A stretch of DNA of 34,180 nt, taken from contig CAMNII010000024.1 in NCBI GenBank assembly GCA_946540435.1, forward strand, positions 1 to 34,180. The letters are read 5' to 3'. The notes beneath the pieces are model-generated. The model did no database searches. It had not been told where the DNA came from and saw nothing but the letters and a program-made list of their open reading frames with translations. The stretch comes from an uncultured Prevotella sp. (GTDB lineage: Bacteria; Bacteroidota; Bacteroidia; Bacteroidales; Bacteroidaceae). Numbering within the stretch: the stretch's first letter is position 1; every line of letters starts with the position of its first letter. Both the position numbers and the translations under genes were made by a program. Of the stretch, positions 8,840 through 15,446 are shown piece by piece.

Positions 8840-10579
8840 ATGATGAAAAAAGTAATGCGTCTACTCTTGGTGTTTATCCTCATCGTTTCCAGCTGTTCGG
8901 ACATAAGGAAAAGGCCTGAACACGTCCTGATGGAAAAAGCAGACAGTCTGATGATTACCCATCCCGACTCTGCTTTGTCCATTCTGCAAGGTATGGAAGT
9001 ACCGCGAGAGAAGGCTTCTCGGATGCGGTATGAGATGCTACTGACAGATGCCATCAACAAGAATAATCTGCCTCTGACCTCAGACAGCACGATGAAGGAG
9101 GTTGTGGCCTACTACGACCGGCATGGCACAGCCAACGACCGTCTACGTGCCAATTACCTGCTGGGACGTATCTATCTGGTGCTGGGCGACGGTCCTCTGG
9201 CTTTGGAATACTATCTGAAAGCCGAATCATGCGCAGATACGACACAGGCAGACTGCGACTATCACGTTCTTGTCTGTATTCACAACCAAGCCTATGACCT
9301 GTATAAATCCCAGCTCTTGTCGCAACAGATGATTCACGAAGCCGACATGATGGGCAAATGCGCACAGAAGGATGGAGACTCCTTAGCGATGCTTTATCCC
9401 TACAATATGCGGAGTCGGGCTTACTACATGCAAAGAGATACGGCCCGCGTCTTATCAGAGCTAAAGGCAGGATACGAGATGGCTGTCAGATTTGGAAATA
9501 AGATGATGCAGAAGACTTTCATAGGCGGGATGGTTCCTATCTACAACGAATATGGTGACTACGAAAAAGCAAAAGAACTGATTGACATATTTGAGAAGAG
9601 TTCAGCCTGGAATCCGAGCTATCAGAATTTCAGCAAAAGCATGGGAGTCTTCTATTATAATAAAGGGATGTATTATCTGGGAACAGGGCATCCGGATTCT
9701 GCGGCATATTTGTTCTATAAGGAGAAGCACACCACAACAGACTTCAACAACCAGCAAATGGCCACTATTGGACTTCTCAGGGTCTATGAACATCTGAACA
9801 AGCCCGATTCAGTGGCGAAATACGCCATGCTTGCCTACTCTCAGAATAATAAGGCTTACAGCCTGGATAATAAGAAAAGCCTGCAATTGATACAGTCCAC
9901 ATACGACTATTCCGTAAAGCAGAAAGAGGCTCAGATAGAACGAGAGAAACGTCAGCTTATCCAGCGCAAGATCCAAACCACCATCTTACTGGCATTCATT
10001 GTTCTGGCTGCCGCTGCCTGGGCTATCACCTATCGCTTCCGGCATTTGAGGAAGGACAAAGAGCGGGTAGAGCAAGAACGCGCCGATGCCATGGAGAGCT
10101 ACTTGAAACTGTCGGCAGAGCTACACCAGATCAGACAAGACCTTCCTGCCTTTATAGCAGAGAAAGAAGAAGACCTGGAGGAACAGGCGACTATCGTCAT
10201 GAAGCATTCGGAAGGCAATGCCGACGAAATGATGGAAGAGATGACGAAGGGCAACCTACTGTTAGAGAAACTCCACAAAAGCGTGCAACCTGCCTCAAAA
10301 CAGGAATTGGACATTCTATTGTCGATGGTTCGCCAACAACAACCAGACTTCTATCATTTCATCTCCGACATGAAAAAAGGACTTACCCGAATGGAATTTC
10401 TTGTTTGCATCCTGATACGCCTACGCTTCAATCCTGCCGAGTGCGGCAACCTCCTGGATGTGAGCCCGCAACGCACCACCAACCTGAGATCGCAAATCAA
10501 TTCCAAGCTCTTCAAGAAGGACAGTGCCAAGAACCTGGACTATAACATCAGGATGTGGCACAACAAGGACAAGAGGTAA
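8840..10579 (+). CDS. Membrane-bound TPR transcriptional regulator with C-terminal helix-turn-helix
   Basis: A 579-aa one-component regulator of a type common in Bacteroidales. The N-terminus is a lipoprotein-like signal with Cys19 in VSSC. Residues about 30-360 are helical TPR-like repeats (ADSLMITHPDSALSILQ, ANYLLGRIYLVLGDGPLALEYY, KGMYYLGTGHPDSAAYLF), presumably periplasmic. One transmembrane helix lies at about 378-397. A cytoplasmic coiled coil (about 400-450) follows, then a LuxR-like helix-turn-helix at about 515-560 (LTRMEFLVCILIRLRFNPAE...LLDVSPQRTTNLRSQI). The gene is divergent from the duplicated secreted-protein unit and shares its control region. I infer that it binds the TTACAC...GTGT sites and controls those genes and perhaps itself. 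The sensed signal is unknown. No kinase or receiver domain is visible, so it is not a hybrid two-component protein. Confidence 0.82.
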   Translation: MMKKVMRLLLVFILIVSSCSDIRKRPEHVLMEKADSLMITHPDSALSILQGMEVPREKASRMRYEMLLTDAINKNNLPLTSDSTMKEVVAYYDRHGTANDRLRANYLLGRIYLVLGDGPLALEYYLKAESCADTTQADCDYHVLVCIHNQAYDLYKSQLLSQQMIHEADMMGKCAQKDGDSLAMLYPYNMRSRAYYMQRDTARVLSELKAGYEMAVRFGNKMMQKTFIGGMVPIYNEYGDYEKAKELIDIFEKSSAWNPSYQNFSKSMGVFYYNKGMYYLGTGHPDSAAYLFYKEKHTTTDFNNQQMATIGLLRVYEHLNKPDSVAKYAMLAYSQNNKAYSLDNKKSLQLIQSTYDYSVKQKEAQIEREKRQLIQRKIQTTILLAFIVLAAAAWAITYRFRHLRKDKERVEQERADAMESYLKLSAELHQIRQDLPAFIAEKEEDLEEQATIVMKHSEGNADEMMEEMTKGNLLLEKLHKSVQPASKQELDILLSMVRQQQPDFYHFISDMKKGLTRMEFLVCILIRLRFNPAECGNLLDVSPQRTTNLRSQINSKLFKKDSAKNLDYNIRMWHNKDKR

Positions 10580-10589
10580 GGGCAGCAAG

Positions 10590-10633
10590 ACAGAAAGAGG
10601 GTAGCAGAATGGTTTCTGCTACCCTCTTTCTGT
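10590..10633. terminator. Perfect 20-bp hairpin between the regulator gene and tRNA-Gln
   Basis: Arms 10590-10609 and 10614-10633 are perfectly complementary over 20 bp around a TGGT loop. The hairpin follows the regulator stop by ten bases. On the other strand it starts at the discriminator base of the tRNA. It probably ends both convergent transcripts, although neither side has a long T run. Confidence 0.75.
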
Positions 10634-10703
10634 TGTCCAAGGCGGATTCGAACCACCACAAACAGAACCAAAACCTGTTGTGCTACCATTACACCATTGG
10701 ACA
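10633..10703 (-). tRNA. tRNA-Gln (anticodon TTG)
   Basis: On the minus strand the molecule folds fully. The acceptor arms are TGTCCAA and TTGGACA. The anticodon stem is ACAGG with TCTGT (one G-U pair) around the loop TTTTGGT, giving anticodon TTG. The T arm is GGTGG-TTCGAAT-CCGCC. The first pair U1-A72 is typical of glutamine tRNAs. The discriminator base is A (10633) and no CCA is encoded. Confidence 0.95.
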
Positions 10704-10723
10704 GGCATTTTAGAAATCGACTG

Positions 10724-10755
10724 CAAAGGTAGTGGTTTTTCTGTCACTGACCAAA
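10724..10755 (-). promoter_or_regulatory. Promoter of tRNA-Gln
   Basis: On the minus strand: TTTG (10752-10755), exactly 20 bases, TACCTTTG (10724-10731). This is a full match to the Bacteroidetes consensus. The start would be near 10718, about 15 bases before the mature tRNA. Confidence 0.85.
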
Positions 10756-10855
10756 TTTTTGCGCTATTTTTTGCTTATAAAACGCAGAATAGACTTTTTC
10801 TTGCGGGAAAACCACAACACGCAAACCACAAACTAAACAACGTCCGTCCGTCTTG

Positions 10856-10895
10856 TTAGTTGTTTAGTTGTTTGGTCGTTTAGTCGTTTAGACTT
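10856..10895. repeat. Five 8-bp tandem repeats leading into the 31-bp array
   Basis: The units are TTAGTTGT, TTAGTTGT, TTGGTCGT, TTAGTCGT and TTAGACTT. They end exactly where the first 31-bp unit begins at 10896. The 31-bp unit itself contains two 8-bp pieces (CTGTTCGT) of similar sequence, which suggests that both grew from the same short repeat. Confidence 0.75.
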
Positions 10896-11250
10896 CTGTT
10901 CGTATGTTCGTATGTCTAAAAAACATCTGTTCGTATGTTCGTCTGTCTAAAAAACGTCTGTTCGTCTGTTCGTCTGTCTAAAAAAACATCTGTTCGTCTG
11001 TACGTATGTCTAAAAAACATCTGTCCGTCTGTTCGTATGTCTAAAAAACGACTGTCCGTCTGTTCGTCTGTCTAAAAAACATCTGTTCGTCTGTTCGTCT
11101 GTCTAAAAAACGTCTGTTCGTCTGTTCGTATGTCTAAAAAACGTCTGTTCGTCTGTTCGTATGTCTAAAAAACGTCTGTTCGTATGTACGTCTGTCTAAA
11201 AAAACATCTGTCCGTCTGTTCGTCTGTCTAAAAACAACGTCTGTTCGTAG
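10896..11250. repeat. 31-bp tandem array, 11 full copies and one partial
   Basis: The unit pattern is CTGTTCGTMTGTTCGTMTGT followed by CTAAAAAACRT. Units start at 10896, 10927, 10958, 10990, 11021, 11052, 11083, 11114, 11145, 11176 and 11208, with a partial unit at 11241-11250. Three units are one or two bases longer, in or next to their A run. Variation is confined to a few positions (T/C, A/C, R). No spacers separate the units, so this is not CRISPR. The array ends five bases before the stop codon of the convergent Na+/phosphate cotransporter. Together with 10704-10895 it makes up the roughly 550-base gap between tRNA-Gln and that gene; nothing coding is seen in it. Confidence 0.92.
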
Positions 11251-11255
11251 ATGTT

Positions 11256-12974
11256 CTATGCTTCCTTCTGTCGGGTTCCCATGCGAGCCTCAACGACGTT
11301 GACGACATAGTCGCCGAGTTTTTCGCATTCGTTGATGAGGTCCATGTAGATTGTTCCGACGGCGTAGGTATATTCGTGGTTGTTGACGTCGTTGATGTTC
11401 TGCGACTTGAGTTGCTGTCGGAAGTTATTGATTTCGTTTTCGATGTTAAACGAGCGGTTGACGTCGAACGACTCCTTCCGTCCAGTCATCAGGACGTTCA
11501 TCTGTGTGAGGGCGTCGTCGGTGAGTTGCATCATCTGGTGCAGGTGTTCGTATTGCGGCTGAGTGAAGTGTTCCTGTTTGTTCTGCACCTTTCGGTTGAT
11601 GGTGCGAGCCATATTGAAGCAGGCGTCGCCGATAGACTCCAGTTCACTGATTTCGCGCAGCATGGCACGTATCTTCGCCTTGGTCTCGTCGGAGAGGTGG
11701 GAGTTGCTCACCTGGTCGAGGTATTTGGCAATCTCTATCTCCATATCGTCGGAGATGCTCTCATATTTCTCGATGCGGGCGTAGAGTTTCGAGAAGGCGG
11801 CGTCGTCCTTGGTGACGAGGAGTTCGCGTACCATTCCGAACATCTTCTGTATGCGTTCTGCGAAGTCGCGTATTTCCTTTTGTGCTTCGAGGACGGAGAG
11901 TTCCGGTGTCTTCATGATGCCAGAGGTGATGAAGTGGAGTTTGAAGTCTTCCTCCTCGTCTTGTTTCTTAGGTTTGATGACCCAGCATACGAACCGTTCG
12001 ATATACTGCACGAACCATATCTGCAGGAAGGTGTTGGTGATATTGAATACGGAGTGGAAGGTGGCAAGCACAATAGCTATTTTCCCCAGGTTAACGGCAT
12101 ATTCTGCGTCGTCGGGTCCGATGGTTCGGTCGAAGCCTACTAATCCACAAACCATGTTGACAAAGGGTTGCAGGATGATGATGGCCCATGTAACACCGAT
12201 GACATTGATGGTGAAGTGTGCGAATGCCGCCCGTCTTGCTTGAGTGTTAGCTCCCATGGCCACGATGTTGGCGGTGATGGTTGTTCCGATATTCTCACCG
12301 AGGACGAGCATGATACCCTGGTCGATATGCAGTACGCCAGTGGAGCATAGTATCATGGTGATGGCCATGATGGCAGCAGAGGACTGCACGCACAGGGTGA
12401 GCACCGTTCCCATGACGAGGAAGAAGAAGGAGTTCCAGAAGGTGGGTTCGTTGAAGTTCTGGAAGAAGGCGGTGATGACGGCCGATGCCCCCGGGTCTTC
12501 GACGAGGGCGAACCCTGTCTCTTTCAGTGTTCCCAGTCCGAGGAAGAGGAAGGCGATGCCGAAGAGGAAGTCTCCGATGATACGCCGTTTCTTCATATAG
12601 ATGAGGATGATGCCGATGAAGAACCCTACGTATACGAAGTCTGTGATGTTGAACGAGAATCCCAGCGACATGATCCATGCCGACACGGTGGTACCGATGT
12701 GTGCACCCATGATGACCGAGATGGCCTGCATCAGGGTGAGCAGGCCTGCGTTGACGAACGAGACGGTCATCAGTGTGGTGGCTGTTGACGACTGTACGGC
12801 AGCGGTGACGAACATACCCGTCAGCACGCCGGTGAAGCGGTTGGTGGTCATCGCGCCGAGCACATGGCGCAGCTGCGGTCCGGCCATCTTCTGCAGGGCT
12901 TCGCTCATCGACTTCATACCGAACATGAGCAGTGCGAGCGAGCCTAACAGTTTAAATACTACAAGGATAGACAT
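11256..12974 (-). CDS. Na+/phosphate cotransporter family protein with PhoU-like C-terminal domain
   Basis: A 572-aa inner-membrane protein, the usual length for bacterial Na/Pi-cotransporters of the NptA/YjbB type. Two inverted membrane repeats each carry the family's QSS motif: QSSTATT at 61-67 and QSSAAIM at 197-203. Multiple hydrophobic segments run to about residue 335. A soluble helical domain resembling PhoU follows (about 345-560). Predicted role: sodium-coupled phosphate movement, probably tuned by the PhoU-like part; direction of transport is not visible. The start at 12974 (MSILVVFKLLGSLALLMFG) leads straight into the first helix. A promoter box lies about 55 bases upstream. The gene is monocistronic, and its 3' end runs into the 31-bp array. 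Confidence 0.92.
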   Translation of the reverse strand: MSILVVFKLLGSLALLMFGMKSMSEALQKMAGPQLRHVLGAMTTNRFTGVLTGMFVTAAVQSSTATTLMTVSFVNAGLLTLMQAISVIMGAHIGTTVSAWIMSLGFSFNITDFVYVGFFIGIILIYMKKRRIIGDFLFGIAFLFLGLGTLKETGFALVEDPGASAVITAFFQNFNEPTFWNSFFFLVMGTVLTLCVQSSAAIMAITMILCSTGVLHIDQGIMLVLGENIGTTITANIVAMGANTQARRAAFAHFTINVIGVTWAIIILQPFVNMVCGLVGFDRTIGPDDAEYAVNLGKIAIVLATFHSVFNITNTFLQIWFVQYIERFVCWVIKPKKQDEEEDFKLHFITSGIMKTPELSVLEAQKEIRDFAERIQKMFGMVRELLVTKDDAAFSKLYARIEKYESISDDMEIEIAKYLDQVSNSHLSDETKAKIRAMLREISELESIGDACFNMARTINRKVQNKQEHFTQPQYEHLHQMMQLTDDALTQMNVLMTGRKESFDVNRSFNIENEINNFRQQLKSQNINDVNNHEYTYAVGTIYMDLINECEKLGDYVVNVVEARMGTRQKEA

Positions 12975-13027
12975 GGTGGAAGTGTTTGGGATTTACTGTT
13001 GTTGTAACAGGCATTTCAATTCTGTTG

Positions 13028-13035
13028 CAAATTTA
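13028..13035 (-). promoter_or_regulatory. Promoter -7 box of the Na+/phosphate cotransporter gene
   Basis: On the minus strand this reads TAAATTTG, matching TAnnTTTG. No TTTG is seen at the standard distance. The predicted leader is about 48 bases. Confidence 0.5.
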
Positions 13036-13078
13036 CGCATTTTGTCTGACAATCCACCATCATTCACAGGAAAAGTTT

Positions 13079-13120
13079 AAAGGAAGGTGTCTTTTTTTTT
13101 ATGGCCGGCACCTTCCTTTT
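13079..13120 (-). terminator. Terminator after the 180-aa outer-membrane protein gene
   Basis: AAAGGAAGGTG (13079-13089) pairs with CACCTTCCTTT (13109-13119) around a 19-base loop containing a run of Ts (As on the minus strand). It is 12 bases downstream of the stop at 13132. It closes the four-gene unit that begins near 15168. Confidence 0.7.
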
Positions 13121-13131
13121 TAGGGTGAGCA

Positions 13132-13674
13132 TCAGTTCATGTTGAACCGCAAGCCCATGGTCAGGATGAAGGCCACCCCGGGTTCGGAGGTGGTATTATC
13201 CAGGAAACCCGTATTCCATGAGGAACTGCGTCTGGTGTTTTTTACAGAGAAGGAATAGATTTGTGCTCCTGCTTCGAAATAAAGCCCTGTCGATGCCGAC
13301 AACTTCGTGTCGACTCCTGCACTGATCTGGGCGAGTGCCCCCACATGCCAATTGTTCGTGGTGTTGAAAGAAACTCCTACTTTCAAGGTGCCGTAGGGCG
13401 ACACGGTGGTATCAGTAAAGTTATATTTCAGTTTGAGATAAACGGGCAGGAAATCATTCTCACTTTCCTTCCACCAGCCTGTCCCCATGCCGATGAACGA
13501 GTTGTTCTGTGCCTTTCCGACGGCGATGCCGGCTCCGTAGGCGTCATGGTCGGATCTGTTGAGAAAACTATAGTTTCCCTCCGCATTGACCTGCCAGAAA
13601 GCAGTCTGCTGCGCCGCTACAGAAACTATTCCGCAAAAGCATGCGGCGAGCAATATAAAGATAGTCTTTTTCAT
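13132..13674 (-). CDS. Small outer-membrane beta-barrel protein
   Basis: A 180-aa protein with a signal peptide (MKKTIFILLAACFCGIVSVA, cleavage before QQT). The rest is alternating amphipathic strands with aromatic ends (FLPVYLKLKYNF, PYGTLKVGVSFN, AGVDTKLSASTGLYFEAGAQ). It finishes in a typical barrel strand, GVAFILTMGLRFNMN. This is the architecture of the small 8-10-strand barrels seen in many Bacteroidales. It starts 21 bases after the stop of the 197-aa barrel gene, so the two are co-transcribed. Function is unknown; a structural or porin role is possible. Confidence 0.78.
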   Translation of the reverse strand: MKKTIFILLAACFCGIVSVAAQQTAFWQVNAEGNYSFLNRSDHDAYGAGIAVGKAQNNSFIGMGTGWWKESENDFLPVYLKLKYNFTDTTVSPYGTLKVGVSFNTTNNWHVGALAQISAGVDTKLSASTGLYFEAGAQIYSFSVKNTRRSSSWNTGFLDNTTSEPGVAFILTMGLRFNMN

Positions 13675-13695
13675 ATTCCTTTTCCTTTGTCTTGC

Positions 13696-14289
13696 CTACA
13701 AGTTGAACTTGTAACCGAGGGTCAGTTGGAACACGCGGTTGCGGCCTGATTTCTCGTTATTGATTTCGCCTGAGGCATAGCGTGTGACGCTGAGGTTATA
13801 GCGGGCATCGAACACCAGGTTGTGATATTCATACGAAAGTCCGATGGGTATCGCCAAGTCCACCGCCCGTATCGCTACCTCCGTTCCCTGAAATGCCTTG
13901 TCGAGATCAATCGTAACGCCATTGCTCGACGCTTTCGCAGAGGTCTTGAAACCGGGCTGCAAGCCCAGTACGAAGGCGAGCTGCTCAGAGACAAAGGCAT
14001 TGTACAGGACCGGGATATTGATATAGTTCAGGTTCATCTTTACCCCATCGTCTTCTCCACCTTCAGCAGCATAGATCGCTCCGATGGAGAATTCGACGCT
14101 CTTTGACAAGCGCTTGCTAGCCTCCACGCCGACAGCGAAACCAATCTTGGTGTCGACGCCTTCTTCCGAGACGTCGGCAAAGGTGATGCCTGCCAGAGGT
14201 TTCAGTTTCCATGTGTTATCCACCGTTTCCTGTGCACTGGCCGCCAACGTCCACAGCATTGCCACGGCCATGAGAATCGTTTTATTCAT
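13696..14289 (-). CDS. Outer-membrane beta-barrel protein (porin-like)
   Basis: A 197-aa protein. The signal peptide MNKTILMAVAMLWTLAASA is cleaved before QET. Strands such as FAVGVEASKRLSKSVEFSIGAIYAAEGGE, LNYINIPVLYNAFVSEQLAFVLGLQPGF and IPIGLSYEYHNLVFDARYNLSV are typical of the OmpW/OMP_b-brl_2-like barrels of Bacteroidetes. The last strand is FQLTLGYKFNL. Its start is preceded by AGGAG-AAAGG, a purine-rich ribosome site that is unusual for this phylum. No promoter box is visible in the 47 bases before it, so it is probably transcribed with the 83-aa gene upstream. Confidence 0.82.
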   Translation of the reverse strand: MNKTILMAVAMLWTLAASAQETVDNTWKLKPLAGITFADVSEEGVDTKIGFAVGVEASKRLSKSVEFSIGAIYAAEGGEDDGVKMNLNYINIPVLYNAFVSEQLAFVLGLQPGFKTSAKASSNGVTIDLDKAFQGTEVAIRAVDLAIPIGLSYEYHNLVFDARYNLSVTRYASGEINNEKSGRNRVFQLTLGYKFNL

Positions 14290-14336
14290 AGCTGTTTCCT
14301 TTCTCCTAATGACGAGATTAACATAACAACTCGGTT

Positions 14337-14588
14337 TTAAACCTCATAGGGCAGTATATACGAGCGTCCGTTCTCAAAGGGCCCGGGGAAGGTCTGTCCT
14401 GACACATAGATTTTCTCCAGGTCATTGTCCGATGACCATTCGATGATGGCTATCCCGCGGTCATCGGTACGTACGTCACGGGTCATGCCACCAGGGAAGC
14501 CTCCGACCATTGCCGATACACATGCATACTCATACGGCCAGTCACTGCGGCCGTTCTTCAACACTTTTACTTGACACCAACTGCTCAT
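14337..14588 (-). CDS. Small protein of unknown function (83 aa)
   Basis: I do not recognise a family. The 83-aa sequence has no signal peptide or membrane segment. It begins MSSWCQVKVLKNG and alternates short beta-like stretches (YACVSAMVGGFPGG, RTDDRGIAIIEW, LEKIYVSGQTF), as in a small beta-sandwich or transthyretin-like carbohydrate-binding fold. That reading is only a visual impression. It lies 79 bases after the 166-aa membrane protein gene and 47 before the 197-aa barrel gene, on the same strand. The region before its start is an AT-rich 7-bp repeat with no promoter box, so it is likely part of the same transcript. Confidence 0.6.
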   Translation of the reverse strand: MSSWCQVKVLKNGRSDWPYEYACVSAMVGGFPGGMTRDVRTDDRGIAIIEWSSDNDLEKIYVSGQTFPGPFENGRSYILPYEV

Positions 14589-14596
14589 AGTAATAA

Positions 14597-14625
14597 TGAA
14601 TTAATAATTAATAATTAATAATTAC
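14597..14625. repeat. Short AT-rich 7-bp tandem repeat
   Basis: ATTAATA is repeated about three and a half times in the spacer upstream of the 83-aa gene. It would give an unstructured, A/T-rich leader, which suits translation start in this phylum. Confidence 0.6.
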
Positions 14626-14667
14626 GGATGATTGATTGAAAAACGTCTCATTCCGAGGATTCCTACC

Positions 14668-15168
14668 TCAGTAGAGGATGATGTATTTCTCGCGGTCCAT
14701 CAGGTAGAAGTTGTCACCGCCCTCATTGACATACATGCAATAGCCTCCAAGCATTTGGGAATAGCCGTGGTCCAGCCGGTACTCCCCGGAAAAATAGTCA
14801 GGGAAGGCCACGTAAGGGTCGCCTCCATGGAAGACGATGCGCGCACGGGTCACCAGGTCTATCCGCGTCATGTTGCTGCCGTCGGCAAAGCGGCACACAT
14901 ACAAATCGCCGTCATCCAGCAACTGGGCAACAGCCTTCGAGGAATACTTCTTTGATCCTTTGACGCCGAGCGTCGATGATCGTGTCGGTCCGGCGTATGA
15001 CGTGCCAGACGAACTGTTTCCCTTCGACTTCTTCTTCCCCGAAAAAATCAGATATAGCACGGCACAGATGATACCAATGACAAAGGTGGCATCCCCCGGT
15101 GCACCGAGCAAGGCAGAGCCCAAGCCCGTAGCAATGAAAATGAAGAAACTGACAAATACCTTTTTCAT
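14668..15168 (-). CDS. Small membrane protein with a soluble C-terminal domain, unknown function
   Basis: From the ATG at 15168 the protein has 166 aa. Two hydrophobic segments come first (about 3-22 and 28-43, FVIGIICAVLYLIFSG). A basic and then Ser/Gly-rich linker (44-70) follows, then a soluble domain of about 95 residues ending NFYLMDREKYIILY. An in-frame extension to 15354 adds 62 residues that look non-coding, and the promoter box at 15262-15269 lies inside it, so the shorter form is preferred. I do not recognise the C-terminal domain. It heads a likely four-gene unit with the 83-, 197- and 180-aa genes and has its own strong promoter. Confidence 0.68.
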   Translation of the reverse strand: MKKVFVSFFIFIATGLGSALLGAPGDATFVIGIICAVLYLIFSGKKKSKGNSSSGTSYAGPTRSSTLGVKGSKKYSSKAVAQLLDDGDLYVCRFADGSNMTRIDLVTRARIVFHGGDPYVAFPDYFSGEYRLDHGYSQMLGGYCMYVNEGGDNFYLMDREKYIILY

Positions 15169-15261
15169 AAGCTGTTGATTGAATAGGATGAGATTGATCG
15201 GAACAATTGTCTTGTTGGTTGATGAATGCGCTACGTCTCTCAATAGTCGACATTCTGCCTG

Positions 15262-15293
15262 CAAATATATGACATTCTTTCCGAAACGCCAAA
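15262..15293 (-). promoter_or_regulatory. Promoter of the 166-aa membrane protein unit
   Basis: On the minus strand: TTTG (15290-15293), exactly 20 bases, TATATTTG (15262-15269). This is a full consensus match. The predicted leader to the ATG at 15168 is about 88 bases. Confidence 0.8.
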
Positions 15294-15344
15294 TATTTCC
15301 GGGTATTTTTTCTTCGTAGGCCAAGAAACGCGATGTGACGAATA

Positions 15345-15417
15345 CAGACTCCACGACTCAGGCTGTTGCGATGGCCGGGCAAAGCCACCATGAGAACAGT
15401 CTGCGTCGTGGAGTCTG
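15345..15417. terminator. Long imperfect stem-loop after the giant envelope operon
   Basis: Outer arms CAGACTCCACGA (15345-15356) and TCGTGGAGTCTG (15406-15417) pair perfectly over 12 bp. After a 2x2 internal loop, CAGGCTGTT pairs with AACAGTCTG (nine pairs, one G-U). The whole element is 73 bases and lies 29 bases downstream of the last operon gene's stop. There is no T run, so transcript end, mRNA 3' stabiliser and small repeat element are all open. It separates the operon from the next promoter. Confidence 0.6.
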
Positions 15418-15446
15418 CTGATATATGGAGATTTGGCTGGTCTTAT

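Noticed and set aside
10896..11250. CRISPR-like array
   Set aside because: Units follow each other directly with no unique spacers, and no cas gene is present; it is a minisatellite.
11256..12974. Phosphate-selective regulator (PhoU alone)
   Set aside because: The PhoU-like region is only the C-terminal third; the two membrane repeats with QSS motifs define a Na/Pi cotransporter.
15169..15354. N-terminal extension of the 166-aa membrane protein
   Set aside because: It contains the full-consensus promoter, its residues look random, and the ATG at 15168 gives a proper hydrophobic N-terminus.
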